This document shows, one piece after another, positions 16,291 to 24,717 of a stretch of 64,000 nucleotides of DNA; positions within the stretch are counted from its first letter, which is position 1, and each line of letters begins with the position of its first letter. The translations under genes and the position numbers were made by a program. This DNA comes from Paenibacillus sp. FSL K6-1096. GTDB lineage: Bacteria > Bacillota > Bacilli > Paenibacillales > Paenibacillaceae. The notes beneath the pieces are model-generated. The model was not told the origin of the DNA. It did no database searches and saw nothing but the letters and a program-made list of their open reading frames with translations. The stretch is from the NCBI RefSeq assembly GCF_037977055.1, contig NZ_CP150274.1:6324001-6388000 (forward strand). Reading direction: 5' to 3'.

Positions 16291-17250
16291 ATGAAATACA
16301 GACAGCTGGGCAATACGGGACTGGAAGTCTCGGCATTAAGCTTCGGGGCCTCTTCGCTGGGGAGCGTGTTCCGGGAGGTTCCGAAGGATGAGGCGATTCT
16401 AACGGTTCATACGGCAATTGATCTGGGAATCAACCTCATTGACGTCTCCCCATACTACGGCCTGATGAAAGCGGAGACAGTGCTGGGTGAGGCGCTGCAG
16501 ACGGTGCCGCGTGACAAGTATATCCTAAGCACCAAGGCTGGACGTTACGGGTCAGATGAATTCGACTTCTCCAGAGAGCGGATCATCCGCAGCGCGGAAG
16601 AGAGCATGGGCCGCCTGGGTACGGATTATCTGGATATTCTGCTGTTGCATGATGTTGAATTCGGCTCCATGCAGCAGGTGCTGGAGGAGGGGATTCCGGC
16701 GCTGGAAGAGCTGAAGCAGGCGGGCAAAATCCGTTACTCCGGCGTCAGCGGCCTGCCTCTGAGTGTGTTCGAGAAGGTGCTGCCGCAGACCAGGCTGGAT
16801 GTCATTCTATCGTATTGCCATTATTCGCTGAACGATACCACACTGCTCCGGCTTCTTCCGCTGCTGGAGGAGAGCGGCACAGGGCTGATCAACGCATCGC
16901 CGATCTCGATGGGGCTGCTCAGCAACCGCAAGGTGCCGGACTGGCATCCGGCCAGTGCCGAGATTCAGGCTGCGTGTCAGCGCGCCGCTGAATATTGCAG
17001 GGACAAGGGCGAAGACATTGTCAAGCTGGCGGTTCAGTTCTCCACGGCGAACGAGCAGATTCCAACCACCTTGGTCAGCACGGCGACACCGGCTAATATC
17101 CGCAACAATATTAAGTGGACCGAAGAGCCGATGGACGAACAATTATTGGCAGAAGTGCGCGATATTCTGAAGCCGATTGACGGGGCTACCTGGCTGAGCG
17201 GCCGGGCGGAATGGAACGGGGATTCGGTCCGGAACGGGGGGCATATATAA
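16291..17250 (+). CDS. Aldo/keto reductase resembling plant L-galactose dehydrogenase
   Basis: NAD(P)-dependent oxidoreductase of 319 aa that would oxidise the sugar C1 to a lactone. The AKR tetrad is Asp51, Tyr56, Lys82 and His120. From memory, the chain closely follows plant L-galactose dehydrogenase along its length: GFGASSLGSVF-like opening, INLIDVSPYYG, FDFSRERI, HDVEFGS, DVILSYCHY followed by SLNDTTLLRLLP, and WHPASAEIQ. That family also includes L-fucose/D-threo-aldose dehydrogenases. ATG 16291 follows AGGAGG by about 8 nt; an upstream TTG would overlap it. It is 20 nt after the lactonase gene and its stop overlaps the next start by one base (TAATG). Confidence 0.88.
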   Translation: MKYRQLGNTGLEVSALSFGASSLGSVFREVPKDEAILTVHTAIDLGINLIDVSPYYGLMKAETVLGEALQTVPRDKYILSTKAGRYGSDEFDFSRERIIRSAEESMGRLGTDYLDILLLHDVEFGSMQQVLEEGIPALEELKQAGKIRYSGVSGLPLSVFEKVLPQTRLDVILSYCHYSLNDTTLLRLLPLLEESGTGLINASPISMGLLSNRKVPDWHPASAEIQAACQRAAEYCRDKGEDIVKLAVQFSTANEQIPTTLVSTATPANIRNNIKWTEEPMDEQLLAEVRDILKPIDGATWLSGRAEWNGDSVRNGGHI

Positions 17251-18269
17251 TGAAGGGAATTATTTGTGAGGAAGTTGGAAAGTTCATATTCCGCGAGGAT
17301 CTGCCGGAGCCGGAGCTGCTGGACGGGGAAGCCATTGTCAGCATCCGCCGCATCGGGATCTGCGGTACAGACCTGCACGCCTACCGGGGGAACCAGCCTT
17401 ATTTCACTTATCCGCGTGTGCTGGGACATGAGCTGTCCGGGATCATTGAACGTATCGGCGACAATCCGCAGGGGCTTCGCGCCGGGGATCAGGTCAGTGT
17501 TATCCCTTATCTGCATTGCGGGGAGTGCCGGGCCTGCCTGAGCGGTAAAACTAATTGCTGCCAGAAAATGAGAGTGTTCGGTGTTCACCTGGATGGAGGA
17601 ATGCGGGAGCGGGTGAGCTTGCCTGTAGGCAACCTGCTGAAGACAGACGGCCTGTCGCTGGATCAGGCAGCCATGCTGGAGCCGCTGGCGATTGGCGCCC
17701 ATGCGGTGCGGCGCTCAGGCGTCAATGCGGGGGATCAGGTGCTGGTGATCGGGGCTGGGCCGATCGGACTTGGCGTGATGGCCATGGCCCGATACGCCGG
17801 AGCGAAGGTCATTGCGATGGATGTCAACGATGAACGCCTGGCCTTCTGCAAGGGCTGGGCGCAGGCGGAGTATACGGTAAGCGCCTTGCGCGAGCCGAAG
17901 GAGCATCTGTCAGCGCTGACAGATGGCAACTTCCTGCCGCATGTCATTGATTCCACCGGCAATGTCTCCTCTATGGAAGGGGCTTTCGGACTGGTGGGCC
18001 ATGGCGGCACATTGACCTATGTCGGCTTGGTCAAAGGCAACATTACCTTCAGTGACCCCGATTTCCATGCCCGCGAGATGACGGTACAGGGCAGCAGAAA
18101 TGCGACACGCGAGGATTTTGAACGGGTGATCAGCGCCATTAGGGACGGTTACATTGATGTGGACCGTTATATTTCCCACCGCAGCCCGTTCGGGGAGATG
18201 ATCGGACAGTTTGAGAGCTGGCTGAATCCCGAAACCAAGGTGATCAAGGCACTGGTTGAGCTGAATTAA
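17250..18269 (+). CDS. Zinc-dependent MDR alcohol dehydrogenase, LgoD (L-galactonate 5-dehydrogenase) type
   Basis: Medium-chain dehydrogenase of 339 aa. Catalytic zinc ligands are Cys38 (GICGTD), His60-Glu61 (LGHE) and Glu144; the structural zinc site is Cys90, Cys93, Cys96 and Cys103/104; the NAD-binding turn is GAGPIG at 168-173. From memory it resembles E. coli LgoD (YjjN): GNQPYFTYPRVLGHE, GKTNCC, GVHLDGG and SDPDFHAREMTVQGSRNAT all have close counterparts there. LgoD turns L-galactonate into D-tagaturonate, which would be the step after the upstream AKR and lactonase. L-fuconate or another polyol remains possible. Tagaturonate metabolism genes are not in the window. Confidence 0.87.
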   Translation: MKGIICEEVGKFIFREDLPEPELLDGEAIVSIRRIGICGTDLHAYRGNQPYFTYPRVLGHELSGIIERIGDNPQGLRAGDQVSVIPYLHCGECRACLSGKTNCCQKMRVFGVHLDGGMRERVSLPVGNLLKTDGLSLDQAAMLEPLAIGAHAVRRSGVNAGDQVLVIGAGPIGLGVMAMARYAGAKVIAMDVNDERLAFCKGWAQAEYTVSALREPKEHLSALTDGNFLPHVIDSTGNVSSMEGAFGLVGHGGTLTYVGLVKGNITFSDPDFHAREMTVQGSRNATREDFERVISAIRDGYIDVDRYISHRSPFGEMIGQFESWLNPETKVIKALVELN

Positions 18270-18290
18270 CTGCGAAGGAGCGAAGCAACG

Positions 18291-20543
18291 ATGACAAGCA
18301 AGGAACACAGCCAGCGGTTATGGTACGATGAGCCGGCACAGAACTGGAATGAGGCACTGCCGATCGGCAACGGGCGGCTTGGGGCGATGATTTTTGGACG
18401 GGCGGCTGAGGAGAAGCTCCAGCTCAATGAGGATTCTGTCTGGTACGGTGGTCCGCGTGACCGCAACAACGAAGATGCGCTGCCTAACCTGCCGAAGCTC
18501 CGCCAGCTGATTCTGGAAGGCAAGCTGCGGGAGGCGGAGGAGCTGGCGGCGCTGACGATGGCCGGGCTGCCGGAAGCGCAGCGCCATTATCTGCCGCTTG
18601 GCGATCTGCTGCTGTCGTTCGGCGGCCATGAGCAGCCAGTGGAAGACTACAGCCGGGAGCTGGATCTGGAACGCGGCGTATCCCGGGTGAGCTATGTGAC
18701 CGGCGGGGTGCGGTATACCCGCGAGCTGTTTGCCAGCTATCCGGATCAGGCCATCGTGGTGCGGATTACCTCTGACCGCAAGCAAGGTATCTCCCTAAAG
18801 GCGAGGTTCAACCGCCAGAACTGGAGAATGCTGGAGAAGACAGAGAAGTGGCAGGACAGCGGACTGGTAATGAACGGCGTGTGCGGGGGCCAAGGCGGCA
18901 GTACATTTGCTGCCGTCCTCCGGGCGGTTACCGGAGATGGAACCGCCCGCACGCTTGGCGAGCATCTGCTGGTGGAGGGAGCAAGCTCGGTAACGCTGCT
19001 GCTGGCGGCGGGAACTACCTTCCGCCAGCCTGATCCGGCACTCCATGGCAAGCGGCAGCTGGAGGCGCTGAGTAAGGTTCCTTATGAGGAACTGCTGGCC
19101 CGCCATATCACAGACTACCGCAGCCTGTACGCCCGGGTTGCGCTGACGCTGCCGGAGAACCCGGAGCTGAGCGGACTGCCGACCGGCGAACGGCTGGAGC
19201 GGTTCCGTCAGGGGGAAGAGGATCACGGACTGATCTCGACCTATTTCCAGTATGGCCGTTACCTGCTGATCGCCTCCAGCCGTCCCGGCTCGCTCCCTGC
19301 GAATCTGCAGGGCATCTGGAATGACAGCTTCACCCCGGCTTGGGACAGCAAATTTACCATCAATATCAATGCGCAGATGAACTATTGGCCTGCCGAAATC
19401 TGCAACCTGGCCGAATGCCATGAGCCGCTGTTCGATCTGATCGAGCGGCTGCGCGAGCCGGGCCGGGTGACGGCTAAGGTGATGTACGGCTGCGGCGGCT
19501 TCACGGCTCATCATAATACGGATATCTGGGCAGATACCGCTCCGCAGGATACTTGTCTGTCGGCCTCCTTCTGGCCGCTCGGCGCAGCCTGGCTGTGCCT
19601 CCATCTGTGGGAGCATTACCGGTTCAGCCAGGACCGCTACTATTTGGCCCAGGTGTACGATACGATGAAGGAGGCTGCACAGTTCCTGCTGGACTATCTC
19701 ATTGAAGATGAAGCGGGCCAGCTGATTACCTGCCCGTCCATCTCGCCGGAGAACACCTATCAGCTTCCGGGCGGAGAATCCGGCGTGCTGTGCGCCGGGG
19801 CCTCGATGGACTTCCAGATCATTGAAGCCCTGTTCAAGGCCTGTGTCCAGAGCTCGGAGATTATCGGCCGGGATGAGGCATTCCGCGAAGAGCTTCGCGC
19901 GGCACTGGACCGGCTGCCGGAACCGAAGATCGGCAAATACGGCCAGATTCAGGAGTGGATGGAGGATTATGAGGAGGTCGAGCCGGGACACCGCCATATC
20001 TCCCATCTCTTTGCCTTGTACCCCGGAGACGCGTTCACGGTACAGGGTACGCCTGAGCTGGCAGCAGCGGCCCGGACGACACTGGAGCGCAGACTGGCGA
20101 GCGGTGGCGGACATACCGGCTGGAGCCGGGCCTGGATTATTAACTTCTGGGCGCGTTTGCAGGATGAAGACAAGGCCTATACGAACGTGCGGGCGCTGCT
20201 GGAGCACTCCACCCTGCCGAATCTGTTCGACAACCATCCGCCGTTCCAGATCGACGGCAACTTCGGCGGCACCGCAGGCATCGCCGAGATGCTGCTGCAG
20301 AGTCACACCGAAGGAATTCAGCTGCTGCCAGCCCTGCCGTCAAGCTGGAACGAAGGCAGCGTCCGCGGCTTACGGGCCAGAGGCGGGTATACGCTTGATT
20401 TCGTTTGGGCAGGCGGACTCGTTACGGAAGTGAAAGTTACCTGTACGGTCCCTGGCCCATGCCGCCTGGAAGGCCCGGGGCTGTCTCCGGTATCCTTCAC
20501 AGGAGAAGCGGGCAGTTCGTATACTTTCACCGGGCAGAGGTAG
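18291..20543 (+). CDS. GH95 alpha-L-galactosidase / alpha-L-fucosidase
   Basis: Inverting GH95 enzyme of 750 aa, full length for the family and without a signal peptide. By comparison with bifidobacterial AfcA from memory, the catalytic machinery is Glu487 (SISPENTY) as acid, Asp655 (FQIDGNFGG) as base, and Asn358/Asn360 (ININ) that activate the water; HHNTDIW at 407-413 is also typical. GH95 includes alpha-1,2-L-fucosidases and alpha-L-galactosidases acting on xylan or xyloglucan side chains. Sitting last in the operon with L-galactose-type oxidation genes, it probably releases the L-galactose they use. ATG 18291 follows AAGGAG. A strong terminator closes the operon at 20572. Confidence 0.9.
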   Translation: MTSKEHSQRLWYDEPAQNWNEALPIGNGRLGAMIFGRAAEEKLQLNEDSVWYGGPRDRNNEDALPNLPKLRQLILEGKLREAEELAALTMAGLPEAQRHYLPLGDLLLSFGGHEQPVEDYSRELDLERGVSRVSYVTGGVRYTRELFASYPDQAIVVRITSDRKQGISLKARFNRQNWRMLEKTEKWQDSGLVMNGVCGGQGGSTFAAVLRAVTGDGTARTLGEHLLVEGASSVTLLLAAGTTFRQPDPALHGKRQLEALSKVPYEELLARHITDYRSLYARVALTLPENPELSGLPTGERLERFRQGEEDHGLISTYFQYGRYLLIASSRPGSLPANLQGIWNDSFTPAWDSKFTININAQMNYWPAEICNLAECHEPLFDLIERLREPGRVTAKVMYGCGGFTAHHNTDIWADTAPQDTCLSASFWPLGAAWLCLHLWEHYRFSQDRYYLAQVYDTMKEAAQFLLDYLIEDEAGQLITCPSISPENTYQLPGGESGVLCAGASMDFQIIEALFKACVQSSEIIGRDEAFREELRAALDRLPEPKIGKYGQIQEWMEDYEEVEPGHRHISHLFALYPGDAFTVQGTPELAAAARTTLERRLASGGGHTGWSRAWIINFWARLQDEDKAYTNVRALLEHSTLPNLFDNHPPFQIDGNFGGTAGIAEMLLQSHTEGIQLLPALPSSWNEGSVRGLRARGGYTLDFVWAGGLVTEVKVTCTVPGPCRLEGPGLSPVSFTGEAGSSYTFTGQR

Positions 20544-20571
20544 TTGACAAATATATTATGATAGTACTGTG

Positions 20572-20601
20572 GGATTGGCGTATCGTGCGCCAATCCTTTT
20601 T
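20572..20601 (+). terminator. Rho-independent terminator after GH95
   Basis: GGATTGGCG (20572-20580) pairs perfectly with CGCCAATCC (20588-20596) around a 7-nt loop and is followed by five T. Confidence 0.9.
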
Positions 20602-20628
20602 GGTGTGGTTAGCTAGAGCGTCGAGTGT

Positions 20629-20663
20629 GGCCGGATGTATGCGGAAAACCGAACATAATTGGC
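20629..20663 (+). repeat. Single copy of the dispersed hairpin repeat
   Basis: From GGCCGGATGTATGCG onward, 31 of 35 positions match the last units of the array at 36857-37141. The core CGG-AAAA-CCG forms a hairpin stem. It lies in the 325-bp gap after GH95, which otherwise holds the terminator (20572) and the next promoter (20778). Confidence 0.75.
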
Positions 20664-20777
20664 AGGTAAGCTGGTGCGCACTGAACCCCTGCCCACAACG
20701 GCAATTCCGCTGCCGGTTGCCCAGGTAACCGTTTTCTTTTATCGATTTTTCAGGGGGGAAGACCTATAGTTTATGAA

Positions 20778-20805
20778 TTGTAAGCGTATTCTGAAAACGT
20801 ATAAT
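20778..20805 (+). promoter_or_regulatory. Promoter with two overlapping cre boxes before the binding-protein operon
   Basis: -35 TTGTAA (20778-20783), 16-nt spacer, -10 TATAAT (20800-20805). TGTAAGCGTATTCT (20779-20792) matches the cre consensus at 13 of 14 positions and fills the spacer; TGAAAACGTATAAT (20792-20805) matches at 12 of 14 and covers the -10. CcpA binding would block polymerase directly. The transcript leader would be about 55 nt. Confidence 0.65.
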
Positions 20806-20868
20806 TAAAGATGTCACCAGGAGATGTTATAAGCATAAGCATTAGCCAAAAAGGGGAGGCATATCAAC

Positions 20869-22563
20869 ATGCACAAATCTGCAAAACGTTCCGCCCAGGC
20901 CGCAGCAGCCGGTGTACTGGCACTCACACTGGCACTTACAGGCTGCGGTTCCGGCAGCAACAACACCAACACCGGCGGTGACGCCGGCGGCAAAAACGCC
21001 GCAAGCGGGGGCAACGCCACTCCGGCCGCAGCCGGAGACGACAACGCACCGGTAACATTCTCCGTATTCATGAACGGTCCCGGGCAGCAGCCTACACCGG
21101 ACAACAAGATCCTCAAGCTAATCAAAGACGAGACCGGCATAACCTTCAACCAGGAATTCCTGGTCGGCGACCTGCAGCAGAAGCTGGGCGTTATGATCGC
21201 CGGGGGCGACTATCCGGATATTATGTCCGGGGATGACAAGCTGATCAATGCTAAGGCATATATCCCGCTTGAAGATCTGATTGAGAAGTACGCACCGAAC
21301 CTGAAGAAGCATTACGGGGCGGTGTGGAACCAGATCAAGGATGAGAGTGACGGCCACATCTACGTGCTGCCAAGCTACGGCGTCTACCAAGGTAAAATCA
21401 CTGAACCGACTTACCAGGGACCAGGCTTCTGGCTGCAAAAGAAGGTCCTGGAGGAAATGGGCTATCCAACGCCTAAGACCCTGGATGAGTATTTCGATAT
21501 TATTGCCAAATATAAAGAAAAACACCCGGATGTGATCGGGTTCGAATCCCTCAACTTCGACTGGCGTGTATTCCCGCTGCAGAATGCGCCTGAGCATCTG
21601 TCAGGACATCCGAATGACGGAGCGGTGATTGTAGACAACAACAAAGCTCAGATTTTTGCCGATAAGGATATCTCCAAGACCTACTACAAGAAGCTGAACG
21701 AGATCAACGCCCAGGGCCTGATGGACAAGGAAGCCTTCGTACAGAACTATGACCAGTATCTGGCCAAGGTGGCGAGCGGCAAGGTAGTCGGGATGTTCGA
21801 CCAGCACTGGAACTTCCAGGACGGCGAGAAATCCCTGATCTCCCAGGGCAAGCTTGAAGATACCTACATCGGCTTCCCGCTGCTGTATCCGGGCTATGAG
21901 GAATGGTACCGTGACCGTGGAGCAGTCGGAACAAACCGCGGCTTCGGGATTTCGATCAAGGCTAAGGACCCTGTCCGCATTATCAAATTCTGGGATAAGA
22001 TGATTACCGAGGATTGGCAGAAGACACTGCAATGGGGCGTTAAAGGCGAGGACTATGAAGTGAATGCCGACGGCTCCTTCTACCGTACACCGGAGCAACG
22101 GGCCAATGCCGACCAGACCAGCTGGCAGGTAGCTAACAAAATCTCGGGGATGTTCGGATATATGCCTAAGATTCAAGGTACGTACAGCGACGGAAACGCA
22201 GCAGATGCAGGAACACAGCCGCAGGAATTCTTCGACAGCCTGAAGCCTTACGACCAGAAGATCCTGAAGGCCTACAACAAGAAATCATGGTCTGAATTCT
22301 TCAAAGAACCGAAAGAGAACAACATCTACTTCCCGGCTTACTCCATCGTGCTGAAGGATGGTTCGCCGGCACAGCTTGCGCAGTCCAAACTGAATGACCT
22401 CCAGGTGAAATATCTGCCTAAGGCCATCATGGCAAGTCCGGCAGAGTTCGACTCCGTATGGCAGGACTATGTAGACAAAATCCACAAGCTGGACATCAAG
22501 GCTTATGAAGACCGTATTAATGAAGGCATCCAGCAGCGCATCGAAAAGTGGAGTGTCAAATAA
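20869..22563 (+). CDS. Sugar-binding lipoprotein, LipO/YtcQ type
   Basis: Extracellular receptor of an oligosaccharide importer, 564 aa. A lipoprotein signal with lipobox LTGC puts the lipidated Cys at 26, followed by a Gly/Asn/Ala-rich linker to about residue 60 and the large binding domain (GDLQQKLGVMIAGGDYPDIMSG, LKKHYGAVW). It heads an operon with two permeases, separated by a hairpin, and lies beside xylanase and arabinofuranosidase genes, so xylo- or arabinoxylo-oligosaccharides are the likely ligands. The promoter carries two cre boxes. The binding protein at 43606 is a clear paralogue (both contain IPLEDLIE/IPLDDLIE and the same C-terminal layout). Confidence 0.93.
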   Translation: MHKSAKRSAQAAAAGVLALTLALTGCGSGSNNTNTGGDAGGKNAASGGNATPAAAGDDNAPVTFSVFMNGPGQQPTPDNKILKLIKDETGITFNQEFLVGDLQQKLGVMIAGGDYPDIMSGDDKLINAKAYIPLEDLIEKYAPNLKKHYGAVWNQIKDESDGHIYVLPSYGVYQGKITEPTYQGPGFWLQKKVLEEMGYPTPKTLDEYFDIIAKYKEKHPDVIGFESLNFDWRVFPLQNAPEHLSGHPNDGAVIVDNNKAQIFADKDISKTYYKKLNEINAQGLMDKEAFVQNYDQYLAKVASGKVVGMFDQHWNFQDGEKSLISQGKLEDTYIGFPLLYPGYEEWYRDRGAVGTNRGFGISIKAKDPVRIIKFWDKMITEDWQKTLQWGVKGEDYEVNADGSFYRTPEQRANADQTSWQVANKISGMFGYMPKIQGTYSDGNAADAGTQPQEFFDSLKPYDQKILKAYNKKSWSEFFKEPKENNIYFPAYSIVLKDGSPAQLAQSKLNDLQVKYLPKAIMASPAEFDSVWQDYVDKIHKLDIKAYEDRINEGIQQRIEKWSVK

Positions 22564-22583
22564 ACGGACTTATGTCTTGAAGC

Positions 22584-22610
22584 AGAGCGGGAAACGAGCT
22601 TTCCCGCTCT
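22584..22610 (+). terminator. Intercistronic hairpin between binding-protein and permease genes
   Basis: AGAGCGGGAAA (22584-22594) pairs perfectly with TTTCCCGCTCT (22600-22610) around CGAGC. There is no T-run, so message stabilisation or partial attenuation is more likely than termination. Confidence 0.75.
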
Positions 22611-22655
22611 TCCTAAATAGAGTGGAGAGAACGATTACACAGGAGGGAATACTAC

Positions 22656-23642
22656 ATGTCTGATGCCGTACTGGACAAACAGGTCAAGAAACAGAAGACC
22701 CGCAAACGTAAAGTCGATCCGGAAATCGGTGTGAGCCTCAGCTGGAAGACGCTTAAGGTACAGAAACAGCTCATTTTCATGTCGGTACCGATTGCAATTT
22801 ATTTAATTATTTTCAACTATGTTCCGATCTGGGGCTGGGTTATGGCCTTCCAGAATTATCACCCGGCGCTGCCTTTCGGCCAGCAGGAATGGGTAGGCTT
22901 CGATCAGTTCAAATTCTTGTTCTCCGATGATACCTTCTTGCTTGTGCTGCGCAACACGATTGCGATGAGCTTCATCAACCTGGTGCTCGGCACGGTTACG
23001 GCGATTGGCCTGGCCCTGCTGCTCAATGAGATCCGGGTCAAATTCTTCAAGCGTATTGTACAGTCCATTTCTTACCTGCCGCACTTCCTGTCCTGGGTTA
23101 TTGCAGCGGGAATCGTGGCTACCTCCCTGTCCATTGACGACGGGATTATCAACGTCATTCTAATGAAGCTTCATCTGATCAAGGACCCGATTATGTGGCT
23201 CAGCGAAGGCAAATACTTCTGGGGCATTGTAGGGGCTTCCAACGTGTGGAAAGAGGTAGGCTGGGGCACCATTATCTATCTGGCCGCGATTACCTCCATT
23301 GACCCTTCCCTGTATGAGGCAGCATCGATCGACGGTGCAACACGGATGCAGAAAATGCGTTATGTCACCCTGCCGGGAATTAAAGCAACCTTCGTGATCC
23401 TGCTGATTATGAATATCGGACATATTCTGGATGCCGGCTTTGAGCTTCAGTATCTGCTGGGCAACGGACTCACTATAGACTATTCGCAGACCATCGACAT
23501 CTTCGTCATCAAGTACGGGATCTCAATGGGGAACTATTCACTGGCTACGGCAGCAGGGATCTTCAAGACCATCGTCAGTGTCATACTCGTATTCATGGCC
23601 AACTACACTGCCAAACGTCTCGGCGAAGAGCGGTTAATCTAG
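22656..23642 (+). CDS. ABC sugar permease, LplB type
   Basis: Membrane subunit of the importer headed by the gene at 20869; 328 aa with a charged 35-residue N-terminal extension (QVKKQKTRKRKV) before the first membrane span, LplB-type GWVMAFQNYHPALPFGQ and the EAA loop YEAASIDGATRMQKM near residue 222. AGGAGG stands 10 nt before ATG 22656. It is separated from the binding-protein gene by 92 nt containing a hairpin and from the partner permease by 16 nt. It would depend on an ATPase encoded elsewhere. Confidence 0.92.
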   Translation: MSDAVLDKQVKKQKTRKRKVDPEIGVSLSWKTLKVQKQLIFMSVPIAIYLIIFNYVPIWGWVMAFQNYHPALPFGQQEWVGFDQFKFLFSDDTFLLVLRNTIAMSFINLVLGTVTAIGLALLLNEIRVKFFKRIVQSISYLPHFLSWVIAAGIVATSLSIDDGIINVILMKLHLIKDPIMWLSEGKYFWGIVGASNVWKEVGWGTIIYLAAITSIDPSLYEAASIDGATRMQKMRYVTLPGIKATFVILLIMNIGHILDAGFELQYLLGNGLTIDYSQTIDIFVIKYGISMGNYSLATAAGIFKTIVSVILVFMANYTAKRLGEERLI

Positions 23643-23658
23643 AAGGAGGAAATGCCCT

Positions 23659-24570
23659 ATGAAAGCTGTAGCAAAAGGATCAAGCCGCGTAGAGCCGGTT
23701 GTATTTCATACACTGAACACGCTGTTTATGCTCTTTGTGGTTGCTGTCACCCTGTATCCATTCCTCCACACGCTGGCTGTCTCGCTCAATGACGGCAGTG
23801 ATACGCTGGCCGGTGGAATCTATCTCTGGCCCCGTGCGTGGACGATGGAGAATTACAAAGCGGTGTTCGTATCGGGAACGATCTATCATGCCGCCTTTAT
23901 CTCGGTCTCACGCACCATCATATCGACGCTGGTCGGTGTGTTCCTGACCACTATGCTGGCGTATGCGCTGGCCCAGCCGCAATATGTTTTCCGCAAAAAA
24001 ATCGGCCTGCTGTTCATCCTGACCATGTATTTCAACGCCGGCCTGATTCCGAACTATTTCCTGATCAAGAACATGGGCCTCCTGCACAACTTCATGGTCT
24101 ATATCCTGCCGAGTCTGGTCAGCGCGTTCAACCTGATCATCATGCGGACCTATATCCGCGGCCTTCCTTACAGTCTTACCGAATCGGCAAAGATTGACGG
24201 TGCAGGGGACTTCCGGATTTTCTGGAAAATCATCTTCCCGCTCTGTACGCCTGTACTGGCGACAGTCGCACTGTTCATCGCCGTAGGCTCGTGGAATGCC
24301 TGGTTCGATACGTTCCTGTATGCTTCCTCGGATATTAAGCTGAGCACCCTGCAATATGAAATGATGAAGCTCCTCGGCTCCACGATGAGCACGAATAACG
24401 ATCCGTCCATGCTTGCCGGAGGACAGAACAATCAGACGCAGGCTATGGTCACACCGGCTTCCATCCGTTCTGCGATCACCATCGTTACCGCGGTGCCGAT
24501 CCTGTTCGTCTATCCTTTCTTGCAGAAGTATTTCGTGGTAGGATTGAACCTGGGCAGTGTGAAGGAATAA
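23659..24570 (+). CDS. ABC sugar permease, LplC/YtcP type
   Basis: Partner permease of 303 aa: about six membrane spans, EAA loop TESAKIDGAGDFRIFW near residue 180 and the standard YPFLQKYFVVGLNLGSVKE C-terminus. The LYPFLHTLAVSLND motif near residue 30 is typical of YtcP-like proteins. AAGGAGG precedes ATG 23659 by 9 nt. A region near residue 250 (STNNDPSMLAGGQNNQTQ) is a polar insertion also found, shortened, in the paralogue at 46412. A two-component regulator gene follows 147 nt later, after a possible attenuator hairpin. Confidence 0.92.
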   Translation: MKAVAKGSSRVEPVVFHTLNTLFMLFVVAVTLYPFLHTLAVSLNDGSDTLAGGIYLWPRAWTMENYKAVFVSGTIYHAAFISVSRTIISTLVGVFLTTMLAYALAQPQYVFRKKIGLLFILTMYFNAGLIPNYFLIKNMGLLHNFMVYILPSLVSAFNLIIMRTYIRGLPYSLTESAKIDGAGDFRIFWKIIFPLCTPVLATVALFIAVGSWNAWFDTFLYASSDIKLSTLQYEMMKLLGSTMSTNNDPSMLAGGQNNQTQAMVTPASIRSAITIVTAVPILFVYPFLQKYFVVGLNLGSVKE

Positions 24571-24613
24571 TTGCCCAGTAAGGAATCCCATCAGGAATGA
24601 TATAAGCCGAATA

Positions 24614-24668
24614 GGTATACCATAACCGCTTACGGGTACAGCCGGAGCGGTTTCTCCTGTTCCATACC
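24614..24668 (+). terminator. Hairpin between permease and regulator genes (weak terminator or attenuator)
   Basis: AACCGCT (24624-24630) pairs with AGCGGTT (24646-24652), and outer arms GGTAT (24614-24618) and ATACC (24664-24668) extend it. There is no clean T-run, so read-through into the regulator cassette is plausible. Confidence 0.45.
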
Positions 24669-24717
24669 GCGGGGGACGGGCAACAGCTTGATTACTTGAT
24701 TGAAGGTGGTGAATCCT

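Noticed and set aside
20544..20549. TTGACA promoter -35 just after the GH95 stop
   Set aside because: No -10 at 16-18 nt, and transcription would enter the terminator at 20572 at once.
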